Part shown: positions 1 through 10,534 of the stretch, in pieces
Numbering within the stretch: the stretch's first letter is position 1
Layout of the letters: each line of letters opens with the position of its first letter
DNA from: Rhodococcus sp. 14-2483-1-2
GTDB taxonomy: Bacteria; Actinomycetota; Actinomycetes; Mycobacteriales; Mycobacteriaceae
Direction of reading: 5' to 3'
NCBI RefSeq assembly: GCF_002259405.1
Contig: NZ_NPFW01000022.1
Span: forward strand, 372,001 to 436,000
Length of the DNA: 64,000 nucleotides
Notes under the pieces: model-generated
Databases searched by the model: none
Seen by the model: the letters and a program-made list of their open reading frames with translations, nothing else
What the model was told of the DNA's origin: nothing
Program-made: the position numbers and the translations under genes

Positions 1-410
1 CGCCGATGACGCATCAGTTCCTGATACTTCGCACGCGGGTCAGGACCGGCCAGCAACGGCCGAACCGTGTTCGCGCCGGTACGCCGAAGCCCTTCGGCCA
101 CACTGATTTCCAGGTACACCACGGTGTGCCCGGACAGCAGGGCGCGAGTCGCGGACGACAGCACAGCACCACCACCGAGGGAGACGATCCCGTCGTGCGA
201 GGCCAGAGCACCGGCGACTATGCGCTCCTCGATCTGCCGAAAGGCCGGTTCGCCGTCGTGCGAGAAGATATCGGCGATCGTACGACCGGTGTCTCGCTCG
301 ATGGCCACATCGGTGTCGAACAGGTCCAGGTCGAGAGCCTGGGCCAGCCGTCGACCGATCGTCGACTTCCCTGCTCCCGGCGGTCCGACGAGGACCGCGT
401 ACGGGGTCAT
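1..410 (-). CDS. aroK: Shikimate kinase, C-terminus cut off by the window edge
   Basis: Shikimate kinase phosphorylates shikimate with ATP in the cytosolic route to chorismate. The reading frame starts at ATG 410 and runs off the left edge; 136 codons are present. A Walker A loop GPPGAGKST lies at residues 9-17, the FDTD acidic patch near residue 34, the SLGGGAV substrate-binding stretch near residue 80, and a lid-like segment with NTVRPLL near residue 112. The family is usually about 170 residues, so roughly the last 35 are outside the window. The ATG overlaps the TGA of aroC by 4 bp, so translation is probably coupled. Confidence 0.93.
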   Translation of the reverse strand, partial: MTPYAVLVGPPGAGKSTIGRRLAQALDLDLFDTDVAIERDTGRTIADIFSHDGEPAFRQIEERIVAGALASHDGIVSLGGGAVLSSATRALLSGHTVVYLEISVAEGLRRTGANTVRPLLAGPDPRAKYQELMRHR

Positions 411-1594
411 CGTGGAGGTCGGGCGGCGGTGCCCTTCACGTAGTGGTCGACGTTGCTCGTCGTCTCCGCCAGCGAGTCCCCACCGAACTTCTCCAACGCT
501 GCCTGCGCCACCACGAGGGCGACCATCGTCTCGGCCACGACACCGGCGGCCGGAACAGCGCAGACGTCCGAGCGCTGATGAATGGCCACCGCCTCGTCTC
601 CGGTAGTCATGTCGACCGTTGCCAGCGCGCGCGGGACCGTGGAGATGGGCTTCATCGCCGCCCGCACTCGCAGTGCCTCACCGTTGGTCATGCCGCCCTC
701 GATGCCGCCTGCCCGGTTGGTCGAGCGCAACACTCCGTCCGGGCCGGGCTTGATCTCGTCGTGGGCGACGCTTCCGCGTCGACGCGCGGTCTCGAAGCCG
801 TCCCCGATCTCGACCCCCTTGATGGCCTGGATACCCATCAGGGCTGCTGCCAGCCTGGCATCGAGCTTGCGTTCTCCGGAGACGAACGATCCGAGGCCGA
901 CGGGGAGGCCGTGCACGACGACCTCGACGACGCCGCCGAGAGTGTCGCCGTCCTTCTTCGCTGCTTCGATCTCGGCGATCATCGATTCTTCGGCGGCCTT
1001 GTCGAAGGCGCGCACCGGAGAGGCGTCGATCGCGTCGAGGTCGGCACCTGCGGGCGGCGGTCCGACGTAGGGGTCGGATGCTCCGATGGAGATCACATGG
1101 GACACCACCTCGACTCCGAACGCCTGCTTCAGGAACAGACGGGCGACGGTGCCGATCGCGACCCGGGCGGCGGTTTCACGCGCGCTGGCACGTTCGAGCA
1201 CCGGCCGAGCGTCGTCGAAGCCGTACTTGAGCATTCCGGAGAAGTCGGCGTGGCCGGGCCGGGGCCGCGTCAACGGGGAGTTGCGGGCGAGATCCGCGAG
1301 CACGGCGTCGTCGACGGGGTCGGCCGACATCACCTGCTCCCACTTGGGCCACTCGGTGTTGCCGACCTCGATCGCGACCGGACCACCCATGGTGCGCCCG
1401 TGGCGGACACCGCCGGTGAGGGTCACTTTGTCGGCCTCGAACTTCATGCGGGCACCACGGCCGTAGCCGAGGCGACGACGAGCGAGTTGAGAGGCAATGT
1501 CGTCCGAGGTCACCTCTACTCCCGCGACCATTCCTTCGAGAATGGCGACGAGAGCGGGTCCGTGGGATTCTCCGGCAGTTATCCAGCGCAGCAC
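407..1594 (-). CDS. aroC: Chorismate synthase
   Basis: Converts 5-enolpyruvylshikimate-3-phosphate to chorismate, using reduced FMN as a catalytic cofactor. The 395-residue length is normal for the family. The N-terminus begins [14 protein letters not shown], the conserved flavin and substrate-binding signature; [11 protein letters not shown] follows near residue 40, [12 protein letters not shown] near 135, [11 protein letters not shown] near 297 and RSDVCAVPA near 342. It is the promoter-proximal neighbour of aroK (4-bp overlap), and a prepilin peptidase gene lies 12 bp upstream, so the shikimate genes appear to be co-transcribed on the minus strand. Confidence 0.97.
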   Translation of the reverse strand: MLRWITAGESHGPALVAILEGMVAGVEVTSDDIASQLARRRLGYGRGARMKFEADKVTLTGGVRHGRTMGGPVAIEVGNTEWPKWEQVMSADPVDDAVLADLARNSPLTRPRPGHADFSGMLKYGFDDARPVLERASARETAARVAIGTVARLFLKQAFGVEVVSHVISIGASDPYVGPPPAGADLDAIDASPVRAFDKAAEESMIAEIEAAKKDGDTLGGVVEVVVHGLPVGLGSFVSGERKLDARLAAALMGIQAIKGVEIGDGFETARRRGSVAHDEIKPGPDGVLRSTNRAGGIEGGMTNGEALRVRAAMKPISTVPRALATVDMTTGDEAVAIHQRSDVCAVPAAGVVAETMVALVVAQAALEKFGGDSLAETTSNVDHYVKGTAARPPR

Positions 1595-1606
1595 TCGAAC
1601 ATCTTT

Positions 1607-2236
1607 TCACGCCAGGGACGCCGCGGATGCCAGCAGGGTGGCCGCGCACATGGACGGGCCGTGCGGGATGCGGGCTCGCCCGTGCCCGAACGCCGCGGCG
1701 ATCGTCCCCACCACGGCAGTTGCCACCGGTGCCGACAGCGCGGCGATCGCCCATCCTCCCCCGCCGCCGACGCACGCGATCGATCCGACCGACCAGGCGA
1801 GTTTGACGTCGCCCGCGCCGAACGCCGCGGGCGCAAGAAGGTGAACGACCAGGTAGATCGCGAACAGCAGAGCGCCGCCCAGCAGCGCCTTCGCGGAACC
1901 GGTGAGCACGAGCGCGACCGTCACGAGAATCGCCCCGGGGACGGTCAGGGCGTTCGGCAACCGGCGTCGCTGCAGGTCGACCGCGCTGAGTGCGGCGAAC
2001 CACCAGGTCGTCGCGCACAACGGAACCGCGTACTCGGTACCGCCGAACCGCCACCAGACCCATCCGGTGCCGATCGCAGACAGCAGCGGCAGGAGCCGAG
2101 GATTCCATCGGATCAGGCACCGGCGCATCGTCAGCCCGACAACGGCACCGACCACGACCGCACCACACACAATCGTCACGATCGAAGGGTTGCACCGAGG
2201 CGGCGACCGGTTGCGGCGAAAGCCCAGGTGGGACAT
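1607..2236 (-). CDS. Short A24-family prepilin peptidase (type IV leader peptidase)
   Basis: Predicted membrane aspartic peptidase that would cleave the leader of type IV or Flp pilins. In this 209-residue reading the two catalytic aspartates of the family are visible: D87 in SAVDLQRRRLPN and D143 in the GxGDxKLA motif (GAGDVKLA). Several hydrophobic segments surround them. The N-terminal methylase domain with zinc cysteines, found in PilD, is absent, as in TadV/CpaA-like short forms. ATG 2236 was chosen because AGGG lies just upstream; longer readings run through aroE in another frame and are not real. No pilin gene is in view. Mycobacteria have a similar gene beside aroE. Confidence 0.82.
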   Translation of the reverse strand: MSHLGFRRNRSPPRCNPSIVTIVCGAVVVGAVVGLTMRRCLIRWNPRLLPLLSAIGTGWVWWRFGGTEYAVPLCATTWWFAALSAVDLQRRRLPNALTVPGAILVTVALVLTGSAKALLGGALLFAIYLVVHLLAPAAFGAGDVKLAWSVGSIACVGGGGGWAIAALSAPVATAVVGTIAAAFGHGRARIPHGPSMCAATLLASAASLA

Positions 2237-2282
2237 TGCCCTGTGCACAACTCGGTGCCTGTGGACTACCGCCGGCTCGAAC

Positions 2283-3095
2283 TCACAACACGGTGAACAG
2301 CGCGTCCCGCATGATCGCTCGCGGCGCCGGCCTGCCGGTGAACTGTTCCACCTGCCCGTACGCCTGATTGAGCAGCATCGACAATCCGCTGATGACGGTT
2401 CCACCGGCAGCGTCCACGGCAGTTGCCAGGGGCGTCGGCCACGGATCGTAGATGGCGTCGAGGACCAGGGGCGCATGGGCGAGATCCGACGCGATATCCG
2501 CCGCTCCGGCCGCGGGGACGGTGCTGACCAGCACAGCGGACTCCGCTGCGACGGTGGCAAGACGTGGGTCGGTCATCTCTGCGAACTCTGCGCGCATCCC
2601 TGCGGCGACGGCGCAGTCCAGTGTGTCCCGGGCGCGGTCGGCCGACCGCGCGACGACGGTGACCGCAGTCGCGCCGAGTCCGGCCAGCGCGACGATCGCC
2701 GGCCTCGACGTTCCTCCTGCGCCGACCACCGTCACGGTGCGACCGGACAGGTCCTCGACTCCGGCGTCGCGCAGAGCACCCACGATTCCGTCGACGTCCG
2801 TGCAGTCGGCGCGCCAACCCGTCGCGGTGCGCACCAGGGTGTTCGCCGAGCCGGCCAGCACTGCCCGGGCGGTCCGCTCGGTCGCGTACGCCAGAGCCGC
2901 AACCTTGCCCGGCATGGTGACCGACACGCCGACCCATTCCGGACCGAAACCGTCGAGCAGGCCGGGCAACTGCTCGCCGGTGCAGTCGATGCGCTCGTAG
3001 GTCCAGTCGGCGAGGCCGAGCGCGCGGTACGCAGCACAGTGCAGCACCGGCGACTTCGAGTGTTCGACAGGCCTACCCAGAACGGCGGCGCGCAC
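2283..3095 (-). CDS. aroE: Shikimate dehydrogenase
   Basis: NADPH-dependent reduction of 3-dehydroshikimate to shikimate. The 270-residue protein has the substrate-binding SKSP near residue 13, catalytic lysine K64 in VTMPGK, D100 in CTDVDG, and a dinucleotide-binding loop GAGGTSRPA at 125-133. In that loop the usual alanine is threonine and the usual RA is RP. The start is GTG at 3095, one base after the mltG stop. With mltG, ruvX and alaS it forms a long minus-strand run whose order matches M. tuberculosis as I recall it. Confidence 0.95.
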   Translation of the reverse strand: MRAAVLGRPVEHSKSPVLHCAAYRALGLADWTYERIDCTGEQLPGLLDGFGPEWVGVSVTMPGKVAALAYATERTARAVLAGSANTLVRTATGWRADCTDVDGIVGALRDAGVEDLSGRTVTVVGAGGTSRPAIVALAGLGATAVTVVARSADRARDTLDCAVAAGMRAEFAEMTDPRLATVAAESAVLVSTVPAAGAADIASDLAHAPLVLDAIYDPWPTPLATAVDAAGGTVISGLSMLLNQAYGQVEQFTGRPAPRAIMRDALFTVL

Positions 3096-3096
3096 G

Positions 3097-4509
3097 TCAG
3101 CGGCCGCTGTCGAGGAAGCCGCCCTCGACCTTGGTGATGTTCGCCAGGTGTTCCTCGTAGCTGCGGGTGAACAGGGTTTCGCCCGCCTGGTTGATGGTCA
3201 CGAAGTACAGCCAGTCACCGTCGGCAGGCATCTCGACCGCCTGCACCGCCCCGATACTCGGCGAGGAGATCGGGGTTGCCGGCAGCCCCTCGCTGGCATA
3301 GGTGTTCCACGGGGTGACGCGGGCGCGGTCGGCGTCGGTGGTGGCCACCTCGGTCGTATCGAGCGAGTAGTTGACCGTCGAATCGAACTCGAGCTTCTGC
3401 GGCACGGCGAGGCGATTGAGGATCACCCGGGCCACCTTGCTGAAGTCCTGCGGCAGCGACTCACGCTCGACGAGCGACGCGGCGACGAGAGTGTCGTACG
3501 GAGTCAGCCCGGAGTTGGTGCCCGCGGTGAGGATCCCGGTGTCCTCGTAGCGGGTCGCACTCTCGGACACCAACTGCTTCAGAATGTCGGTCGGAGTCGC
3601 GCTGGGGTCGAAGTCCCAGGTTCCCGCGGCGATCAGGCCTTCGAGCTGCCGATCGCGGTCCGGGACTCCCTCGACGCGATCGGTGGCCCAGTCGGGAACG
3701 CCCAGAGCAGCCGGGTCGTCCACAGCGCCGGCCACGTTGAGGTCGTCATAGCTCACGCACGTGGGGGTTCCACTACCGGTTCGGTCCACACAGCTGGCCT
3801 CGGAGATCAGGGTGTAGATGCCCTTCTTCACGGCACCGGTGTTCACGTCGCGCGCGTCGTGCAGCTGGCGGCCCTCCGAGATCACCATGTTGCCCACTCG
3901 GGATGCGGGGTCGACGAGTTGACCCACGGCCTGCGAGGCAGGCACGTTGCTGGTGAGCAGATAGAAGCCGGGTTGAACCGAGGTGATGGCGTTGTTCAGG
4001 AGCGCTGCTTCGAGGAACGCCCCCGAGCTGGCCACCACACCCTTGTCCGCTGCCTGGGTACCGATCTGTTGCGCGGTGTCGTTGGGATGAACCTGAATCA
4101 CCACACCGTCACCCGGCGAGCCTGCGGTGAAGTCGGCGTTCGGCGTCGTGCGATTGCCGAATTTGTTCACCGCGAAATACCCTCCGCCCGCCACTGCCAC
4201 GATCAGAACGAGCCCGAGCACCAGAGCCACCAGCCGGCCGCGACGCTTGCGGCTGGACGCAGCTCGGTCCTTGCGGGTCGCGGCGCGGCTGCGACCGACC
4301 TCCTGTGGCACCGCTGCGCGCTCGGACTCGTGACCGGGCTCCCGGTCTGCGTTGCGAGAGGCCCGAGGGTGCGGCTCCTGACGCTGCGGATGGCCCTGCA
4401 TGCTGCGGTGGAACTCACTGCCCTCGTCCACGCGATAGCCGATCGGGTCGGTGTGCGCCTCGTCCGAGCGCGCATCTCGCCGGTCCCGATCGGACCCTTC
4501 GTAGTTCAC
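3097..4509 (-). CDS. mltG: Endolytic murein transglycosylase MltG (YceG family)
   Basis: Inner-membrane lytic transglycosylase that cuts nascent peptidoglycan strands and helps set glycan length. The 470-residue protein has a long charged cytoplasmic N-terminus (about 1-90, rich in Arg, Asp and Glu), one membrane segment at 92-113, and an extracytoplasmic YceG domain. The catalytic glutamate should be the one in ASLVERES near residue 348; [13 protein letters not shown] near 406 is a second YceG signature. The disordered basic N-terminus is typical of actinobacterial versions. The start ATG overlaps the ruvX stop by 4 bp. Confidence 0.93.
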   Translation of the reverse strand: MNYEGSDRDRRDARSDEAHTDPIGYRVDEGSEFHRSMQGHPQRQEPHPRASRNADREPGHESERAAVPQEVGRSRAATRKDRAASSRKRRGRLVALVLGLVLIVAVAGGGYFAVNKFGNRTTPNADFTAGSPGDGVVIQVHPNDTAQQIGTQAADKGVVASSGAFLEAALLNNAITSVQPGFYLLTSNVPASQAVGQLVDPASRVGNMVISEGRQLHDARDVNTGAVKKGIYTLISEASCVDRTGSGTPTCVSYDDLNVAGAVDDPAALGVPDWATDRVEGVPDRDRQLEGLIAAGTWDFDPSATPTDILKQLVSESATRYEDTGILTAGTNSGLTPYDTLVAASLVERESLPQDFSKVARVILNRLAVPQKLEFDSTVNYSLDTTEVATTDADRARVTPWNTYASEGLPATPISSPSIGAVQAVEMPADGDWLYFVTINQAGETLFTRSYEEHLANITKVEGGFLDSGR

Positions 4510-5036
4510 TCGTCGACCTCCGTCGATCCTGAATTGTTCGCTGCACGTTCCGATACGGCACGGCGCTCGTCGAGCCAGCCCTGCAGTATCGCCACCGCCG
4601 CAGCCTGATCGATCACCGATCGTTGGTTCTTGGCTCGCACTCCACTGTCCCGTAGCGCGCGCGAAGCACTCACGGTAGTCAGTCGCTCGTCGGCCATCCG
4701 AATCGGCACATCACCCAACCGCCGGTGCAGGGAACGGCCGAATCTCTCGGCTGCGTCGACCGCACTGCCGCGCTCTCCGCGCAGCGTCCGAGGTAGTCCG
4801 ATCACGATCTCGACGGCTTCGTATTCGGCGACGATCTCCGCCACACGCACCACGTCCGGCGCCTCGGGACCCTTGATCTTCGATCGCGGCACGGTTTCGA
4901 CCGGCGTGGCGAGTACACCGTCGGGATCGCTCGAGGCGATGCCGATGCGGACACTACCGACGTCGATGCCGATACGACGGCCGCGGCCGGGATCGTCGAC
5001 GCCCGGCCGATCGGGGCCGCGCCCCTGAGCTACCAC
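4506..5036 (-). CDS. ruvX: RuvX/YqgF-family Holliday-junction resolvase-like nuclease
   Basis: YqgF-family RNase H-fold protein, proposed to resolve Holliday junctions and also linked to pre-16S rRNA 5-prime processing. The first acidic motif [12 protein letters not shown] lies near residue 23, DERLTTVSA near 116, and the last acidic motif [10 protein letters not shown] near 142. The length of 176 is slightly above the usual 140-160 because of an N-terminal extension and an acidic tail. The GTG at 5036 has no obvious Shine-Dalgarno, so the start may be further downstream. It sits 5 bp after the alaS stop and overlaps mltG by 4 bp. Confidence 0.9.
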   Translation of the reverse strand: MVAQGRGPDRPGVDDPGRGRRIGIDVGSVRIGIASSDPDGVLATPVETVPRSKIKGPEAPDVVRVAEIVAEYEAVEIVIGLPRTLRGERGSAVDAAERFGRSLHRRLGDVPIRMADERLTTVSASRALRDSGVRAKNQRSVIDQAAAVAILQGWLDERRAVSERAANNSGSTEVDE

Positions 5037-5041
5037 GATCG

Positions 5042-7708
5042 TCAGTGGGTGAGTTCGGTCAGTCGAGCCCGGGCGGCGTCGATACCGGCTGCGATTCCGG
5101 CGACGTCCGATCCCGACCCCTGTGCCAGCTCGGGCTTGCCGCCGCCTCGGCCACCGATGCTCGGACCGAAGGCCGCCACGAGATCGCCTGCCGCGATGCC
5201 CGCATCCTGAGCTGCCTTGTTGGTCGAGACCACGAACGGGACCTTGCCGTTCACGGTGCCGAACAGCACCACCACGGCCGGATCCGCGCCCAGCCGGCCT
5301 CGGATATCGGTCACCAGGGTGCGCAGGTCGTTGCCGCCGACACCGTCGGGTGCCTGCGCGATCACCGCCCGCAGATCGCCGAACCGCTCGGCCTTTCCGA
5401 CGAACTCGCCCGCCGAGGCCAGCACGGCAGCGGCCTTGACCGCGTCGAGTTCCTTCTCCGCGACACGCAGACGCTCGACGAGGGTCTCGATGCGAGCCGG
5501 GACCTCCTCGGACGGCACCTTCAGCGAGGACGCGATGCCGGCCAGCAGCGCGCGTTCCTTGGCGAGATAGCGGTAGGAATCGAGGCCGACGAATGCTTCG
5601 ACTCGGCGCACGCCCGAGCCGACCGACGATTCACCGAGAATGGTGACCGGGCCGATCTGCGACGAGTGCCGCACGTGCGTACCACCGCACAGTTCCATCG
5701 AGAACGGTCCGCCGATCTCGACGACGCGCACTTCGTCGCCGTAGTTCTCGCCGAACAGGGCCATCGCGCCCATCTTCTTGGCACTGTCGAGGTCGGTGAC
5801 CATGGTGTTGACCGCGAAGTCCGAACCGACCGCATCGTTGGCGACATTCTCGATGTCGTCGCGCTGCGCCTCCGAGAGCGCGCCCTGCCACGAGAAATCG
5901 AAGCGCAGGTAGCCGGGCTTGTTGAGCGATCCGGCCTGGGTCGCGTTCGGCCCGAGGACCTGTCGCAGCGCCGCGTGCACCATGTGGGTACCGGAGTGGC
6001 CCTGAGTGGCACCCTTGCGCCACGCGTGGTCGACGTCGACATGAACTGTGTCGCCCTCGGTGATCTGACCCGACTCGACCACGGACTTGTGCGTCCAGAC
6101 CTTCTTGGCGATCTTCTGCACGTCGTTGACCTTGACGCCGAGGCCGGGTGCGGTGATGGTGCCGATGTCGGCGATCTGACCACCGGACTCGGCGTAGAGC
6201 GGGCTGCGGTCGAGGATGATCTCGATGTTCTCGCCCGCAACCGCGGTCGGAACGCGAACACCGTTCTTGATCAACGCCAATACCGTTGCCTCGGAGCCGA
6301 GTTCGTCGAATCCGGTGAACTCGGTCGGCGAACCGTCGACGAAATCCTTGTAGACCGTGAGGTCTGCGTGTGCGTGCTTGCGGGCGCGGGCGTCGTCCTT
6401 GGCCCGGGTGCGCTGCTCGGCCATCAGCGACCGGAAACCGTCCTCGTCGACCGACAGGCCGGCCTCGGCGGCCATCTCGAGCGTCAGATCGATCGGGAAA
6501 CCGTAGGTGTCGTGCAGCGCGAATGCTTCTGCGCCGCCGATCTTCTTCGCGCCCGACGCCTTGACCGCCTCGGCGGCACCCTCGAACAGCCGCGAACCCG
6601 AGGTGAGGGTCTTGAGAAACGCCGTCTCCTCCCCCACTGCGACGGTGAGGATGCGATCGAAGTCGGTGACGAGGTTCGGGTAGGACTCGGCCATCGTGTC
6701 GCGCACGACGGTGACGAACTGCGCCATCGTCTCGTCCGGGGCACCGAGCAGGCGTGCCGATCGCACGATGCGGCGCAGCAGTCGGCGCAGTACGTAGCCC
6801 CGCCCGTCGTTACCGGGGTTGACGCCGTCGGAGATCAGCAGCGCGGCGGTGCGGGCGTGATCGGCAATGACGCGGAAGCGCACGTCGTCGTCGTGGTTGG
6901 CACCGTAGGCGCGTCCCGAGAGCTCCTCGGCCTTGGCGATCACCGGCCGGACGAGATCGGTCTCGTAGACGTTGTCCACGCCCTGCAGCAGGAAGGCGAC
7001 GCGCTCGACGCCCATACCGGTGTCGATGTTCTGCTTCGGCAGCGGACCGAGGATCTCGAAGTCGTCCTTGCTGATTCCCTTGCCGCGTTCGTTCTGCATG
7101 AACACGAGGTTCCAGATCTCGATGTACCGATCCTCGTCGGCCTCGGGACCACCCTCGGCACCGAACTCGGGTCCACGGTCGTAGTAGATCTCCGAGCACG
7201 GGCCGCAGGGGCCGGGAATGCCCATGGACCAGTAGTTGTCGGCCATTCCTCGACGCTGAATCCGCTCGTCGGGCAGGCCTGCGATCTCCTTCCAGAGTTC
7301 GATCGCCTCGTCGTCGTCGAGATATGCAGTGGCCCAGATGCGCTCGGGATCGAACCCGTACCCACCGTCCTCCACGCTGTCGGTCAACAACGACCAGGCG
7401 TGCCGAATCGCGTCGCGCTTGAAGTAGTCACCGAACGAGAAGTTGCCGGCCATCTGGAAGAACGTGTTGTGGCGGGTGGTGATACCGACGTTCTCGATGT
7501 CGAGGGTGCGCACGCACTTCTGGACGCTCGTCGCCGTCTTGTACGGCGGCGTCTGCTGACCGAGGAAGAACGGCACGAAAGGAACCATGCCCGCGTTGAC
7601 GAACAGCAAGTTCGGGTCGTCGAGGATCAACGACGCACTGGGTACTTCGGTGTGCCCCGCCTTCACGAAATGGTCGAGGAAACGCCTGCGGATCTCATGG
7701 GTCTGCAC
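5042..7708 (-). CDS. alaS: Alanyl-tRNA synthetase
   Basis: Charges tRNA-Ala. The 888-residue length is typical. The class II catalytic core occupies roughly the first 260 residues (opening [12 protein letters not shown], then [18 protein letters not shown] near 80). The editing domain shows the zinc-binding [11 protein letters not shown] near 580 and [13 protein letters not shown] near 685. A C-terminal DHHA1-like region ends with the glycine-rich [13 protein letters not shown] motif. All functional blocks look intact. The gene lies between rarA and ruvX on the same strand; 42 bp separate it from rarA. Confidence 0.98.
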   Translation of the reverse strand: MQTHEIRRRFLDHFVKAGHTEVPSASLILDDPNLLFVNAGMVPFVPFFLGQQTPPYKTATSVQKCVRTLDIENVGITTRHNTFFQMAGNFSFGDYFKRDAIRHAWSLLTDSVEDGGYGFDPERIWATAYLDDDEAIELWKEIAGLPDERIQRRGMADNYWSMGIPGPCGPCSEIYYDRGPEFGAEGGPEADEDRYIEIWNLVFMQNERGKGISKDDFEILGPLPKQNIDTGMGVERVAFLLQGVDNVYETDLVRPVIAKAEELSGRAYGANHDDDVRFRVIADHARTAALLISDGVNPGNDGRGYVLRRLLRRIVRSARLLGAPDETMAQFVTVVRDTMAESYPNLVTDFDRILTVAVGEETAFLKTLTSGSRLFEGAAEAVKASGAKKIGGAEAFALHDTYGFPIDLTLEMAAEAGLSVDEDGFRSLMAEQRTRAKDDARARKHAHADLTVYKDFVDGSPTEFTGFDELGSEATVLALIKNGVRVPTAVAGENIEIILDRSPLYAESGGQIADIGTITAPGLGVKVNDVQKIAKKVWTHKSVVESGQITEGDTVHVDVDHAWRKGATQGHSGTHMVHAALRQVLGPNATQAGSLNKPGYLRFDFSWQGALSEAQRDDIENVANDAVGSDFAVNTMVTDLDSAKKMGAMALFGENYGDEVRVVEIGGPFSMELCGGTHVRHSSQIGPVTILGESSVGSGVRRVEAFVGLDSYRYLAKERALLAGIASSLKVPSEEVPARIETLVERLRVAEKELDAVKAAAVLASAGEFVGKAERFGDLRAVIAQAPDGVGGNDLRTLVTDIRGRLGADPAVVVLFGTVNGKVPFVVSTNKAAQDAGIAAGDLVAAFGPSIGGRGGGKPELAQGSGSDVAGIAAGIDAARARLTELTH

Positions 7709-7750
7709 TGATACAGGTTAGCGTCCGAGACCCTGTGCCGACTCGAGGGC

Positions 7751-9160
7751 CTATCGGCCTCGGATGATGCGCCGCAGTTTCCCCACCCTGGTCGCGATTT
7801 CGCGCTCGGCACCGTGTTCGGTGGGCTCGTAATAGTTCACGCCCACCAGTTCGTCCGGCGGATACTGCTGCCCCAGTACGCCGCCAGGACTGCTGTGCGG
7901 GTACCGATACCCGACGGCGTTTCCCAGCCCTTGCGCTCCCTTGTAGTGGCCGTCGCGTAAATGCGGCGGAACCGATCCCGACTTGCCTGCCGCGACGTCG
8001 GCCATGGCCGCACCGAGTGCGCCGATCACGGCACCGGACTTGGGCGCGGTCGCCAGGTGAATCGTCGCCTGCGCCAGCGCCAACCGCGCCTCGGGCATCC
8101 CGATCATCTGCACGGCGCTGGCGGCGGCCGTCGCCGTCTGCAGCGCTGTGGGATCGGCCATCCCGATGTCCTCGCTGGCGTGCACGACGAGGCGCCGCGC
8201 GATGAACCGCGCGTCCTCGCCTGCCGTGATCATCCGCGCCAGATAGTGCAGGGCGGCGTCGACGTCGGACCCTCTGATCGACTTGATGAATGCACTGATG
8301 ACGTCGTAGTGCTGATCTCCGTCGCGGTCGTAGCGCACGGCGGCCTTGTCGACACTGGCCTCGACCGTCGCGAGGTCGAGCGTTCCGTCGGTCGCGGCAC
8401 CTGCCGCCGCCTCGAGGGCCGTCAACGCTCGTCGGGCGTCACCGGCCGCGAGACGCACCAGATGATCCATCGCGTCCTCGGCGATGGTCACCGCACCGTC
8501 GAGTCCGCGCGGATCGTTCGCGGCGCGAGTGAGCAACAACTCGATGTCCTCGGATCCCAGCGGCTGCAACTGCAGAACCAACGATCGGGACAGCAGCGGA
8601 GAGACCACCGAGAACGACGGGTTCTCGGTGGTCGCAGCGACCAACAACACGATGCGATTCTCGACGGCTGCCAGCAATGCATCCTGCTGCGTCTTGGAGA
8701 AGCGGTGCACCTCGTCGATGAACAGCACCGTCTGCTCGCCCGAGAGAAGTCGCCGTCGCGCCAGCTCGATGACGTTGCGTACTTCCTTGACTCCGGCCGA
8801 CAGGGCCGACAGCGCCTCGAACTTGCGTCCGGTCGCGCCCGAGATCAACGACGCCAGCGTCGTCTTGCCGGTTCCCGGTGGACCGTAGAGCATCACCGAG
8901 GATGCGCCGGAGCCCTCGACGAGCCGGCGCAGCGGCGCACCGGGAGCCAACAGATGAGACTGCCCCACCACCTCGTCGAGGCTCGTCGGACGCATGCGCA
9001 CCGCCAGCGGGGCGTCGGGCCTGATGTAGGTGGACGTCGGACGGGACTCGGCGACCGTGGCCTCCGGTGCCGCAGGCGTGTCGAAGAGTCCGTCGTCGCC
9101 GAACTCGTCGCTTCCCGAGATGTCCCCGCCCGAGATGTCACTTCCGAAACCGCCGCTCAC
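7751..9160 (-). CDS. rarA: Replication-associated recombination protein A (RarA/MgsA AAA+ ATPase)
   Basis: AAA+ ATPase of the clamp-loader group that acts at stalled replication forks. With the start at GTG 9160 the protein has 469 residues. After a low-complexity Gly/Ser/Asp-rich N-terminus it has Walker A GPPGTGKT at 93-100, Walker B FIDEVHRF at about 147-154, the sensor stretch [11 protein letters not shown], and the C-terminal tetramerisation region with [19 protein letters not shown] longer reading to 9292 overlaps the upstream gene by 83 bp and its N-terminus looks like translated noncoding sequence, so the inner GTG is preferred. The exact start remains uncertain. Confidence 0.92.
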   Translation of the reverse strand: MSGGFGSDISGGDISGSDEFGDDGLFDTPAAPEATVAESRPTSTYIRPDAPLAVRMRPTSLDEVVGQSHLLAPGAPLRRLVEGSGASSVMLYGPPGTGKTTLASLISGATGRKFEALSALSAGVKEVRNVIELARRRLLSGEQTVLFIDEVHRFSKTQQDALLAAVENRIVLLVAATTENPSFSVVSPLLSRSLVLQLQPLGSEDIELLLTRAANDPRGLDGAVTIAEDAMDHLVRLAAGDARRALTALEAAAGAATDGTLDLATVEASVDKAAVRYDRDGDQHYDVISAFIKSIRGSDVDAALHYLARMITAGEDARFIARRLVVHASEDIGMADPTALQTATAAASAVQMIGMPEARLALAQATIHLATAPKSGAVIGALGAAMADVAAGKSGSVPPHLRDGHYKGAQGLGNAVGYRYPHSSPGGVLGQQYPPDELVGVNYYEPTEHGAEREIATRVGKLRRIIRGR

Positions 9161-9209
9161 CGGTCGAACGCTACCGATCCGACCGCCGGATGCGCGAACG
9201 ACGTCTTCC

Positions 9210-10379
9210 TCAGCGCTCCCACTTCGTGCGCAGCGCGGTTCCGACCGACGTCGCGTACTCGGCGATACCGGTCTCGCCGACGCGCGCAGCACTGTCTGCC
9301 AGGACCGCCCACCGCGACATCAGCGCCTGCGACCTCGGAACCGACAGATGGTGAGCACGCGCCGCTGCGATGCGGGTGTGATCGTCGGGCAGGAACCAGT
9401 AGGTGCTGAGCCATACCCAGATCAGACGCGCGTCGAGGATCTTGCTCGCCAGCGTGGTGTCGTCGGCCAACGCGGGCCAAATTCCCACCACTTCCGAGCG
9501 CCACGCGTCGATCATGGCCTGCTCGCGATCGTGCGAGAGCTCGAAGCTGCACAGGCAACCCGGAAACGACGCCAGCGCATAGGTGATGTCGAGGGTGGCG
9601 TCACGGAATCCGCCCCACTCGTAGTCGAGGAACCGCACACCTTCGTCGTTGACGATGATGTTGTCGGGGCACAGGTCGGACGGGCTGAAGGCACGGAAGG
9701 CTCCGTGCGCGAACAACCGCCCGCTGCGAGAGACGCGATCGAGAATCGCATCCGGGGTCGTTCCGACGCCGAGGAGATCGGTCAGCAGGCCGGGAACCTC
9801 GGCGAGCGCATCGGGTATCTGGGCGGAGATCCCGTCGGTCGAGTCGGGTTGCCCCACCCGGCGCAGGAGAGCCGCGAAGTCGTCCTCGCGGCCGACGGTG
9901 GCGGCGTGCATGCGGCCGAGCGCCTGAGCCATGGCCATCAACGAGTTGGTCACCGCGGCTTCGTCCGAGTTGCGCAGCAGAGTGGTGATGGGACTGGCGT
10001 CGCCGAGATCGCTGAGAACCAGCAGCCGCGCATCGAGATCGTAGGCGTGCAGCTCGGGTCCTGGCCTGCTGTCCGTGGCCAGAGCGTTGGCGAACTGGTA
10101 CGACGCCGCCTCGCGAAGGAAGGCACTGGAACCGGAGATGTCGGCGAGCTCGGCGTGCAGTTCCGATTCGTCGGGCAGGTCGCGAACCTGCTTGATCACC
10201 AGGGTGCGGGGCAGCTGAAACGGGTTCTCGGAGACTCGGACTCGCAACACGATCGCTTGGCCGCTACCCCCCAGATTCACCGGGTCGATCAACGTCACCG
10301 GAGCTCCGGTGCGTTTGGTGAGGAGTCGCTGAGCTGCTGCTACTACCTCTGATACAGGGTCTGCCAGTGTTGCGGTCAT
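9210..10379 (-). CDS. APH/choline-kinase-fold phosphotransferase, substrate unknown
   Basis: A 389-residue protein with the architecture of the aminoglycoside phosphotransferase superfamily. There is an N-lobe lysine in LVIKQV (K63), a glutamate in FLREAASYQ (E90), a catalytic-loop equivalent [12 protein letters not shown] (D235, N240), and the metal-binding aspartate in FLDYEWGG (D252). The canonical HGD catalytic triplet is changed to PSD here, although the aspartate is kept. The substrate cannot be read from the sequence; a resistance role should not be assumed. The gene is a single minus-strand unit 49 bp upstream of rarA. Confidence 0.75.
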   Translation of the reverse strand: MTATLADPVSEVVAAAQRLLTKRTGAPVTLIDPVNLGGSGQAIVLRVRVSENPFQLPRTLVIKQVRDLPDESELHAELADISGSSAFLREAASYQFANALATDSRPGPELHAYDLDARLLVLSDLGDASPITTLLRNSDEAAVTNSLMAMAQALGRMHAATVGREDDFAALLRRVGQPDSTDGISAQIPDALAEVPGLLTDLLGVGTTPDAILDRVSRSGRLFAHGAFRAFSPSDLCPDNIIVNDEGVRFLDYEWGGFRDATLDITYALASFPGCLCSFELSHDREQAMIDAWRSEVVGIWPALADDTTLASKILDARLIWVWLSTYWFLPDDHTRIAAARAHHLSVPRSQALMSRWAVLADSAARVGETGIAEYATSVGTALRTKWER

Positions 10380-10534
10380 CGATGTCCAAGCTACCCGTTC
10401 GGTGTGTTCTGCTGTGCCGTCTCGGTGGCTACGAATGAGAAACGATTGTCCGTTTTGCGGCTTTTCGCACGTTGCATTCGCAGATTCGACCAGATGGTCG
10501 GTTACCCCCGGGCCACCGAATTATGCAGGGTTCG

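Noticed and set aside
407..2296. Very long open frames on the plus strand opposite aroC and its neighbour.
   Set aside because: High G+C suppresses stop codons in other frames; the translations are Arg/His-rich without domains and lie opposite clear genes.
5045..7711. An 888-codon plus-strand frame exactly opposite alaS.
   Set aside because: Mirror frame of alaS with no recognisable motif or ribosome-binding site; a codon-usage artefact.
9210..10379. APH-fold gene as an aminoglycoside-resistance determinant.
   Set aside because: It is in conserved chromosomal context and its catalytic loop differs; fold similarity does not define the substrate.
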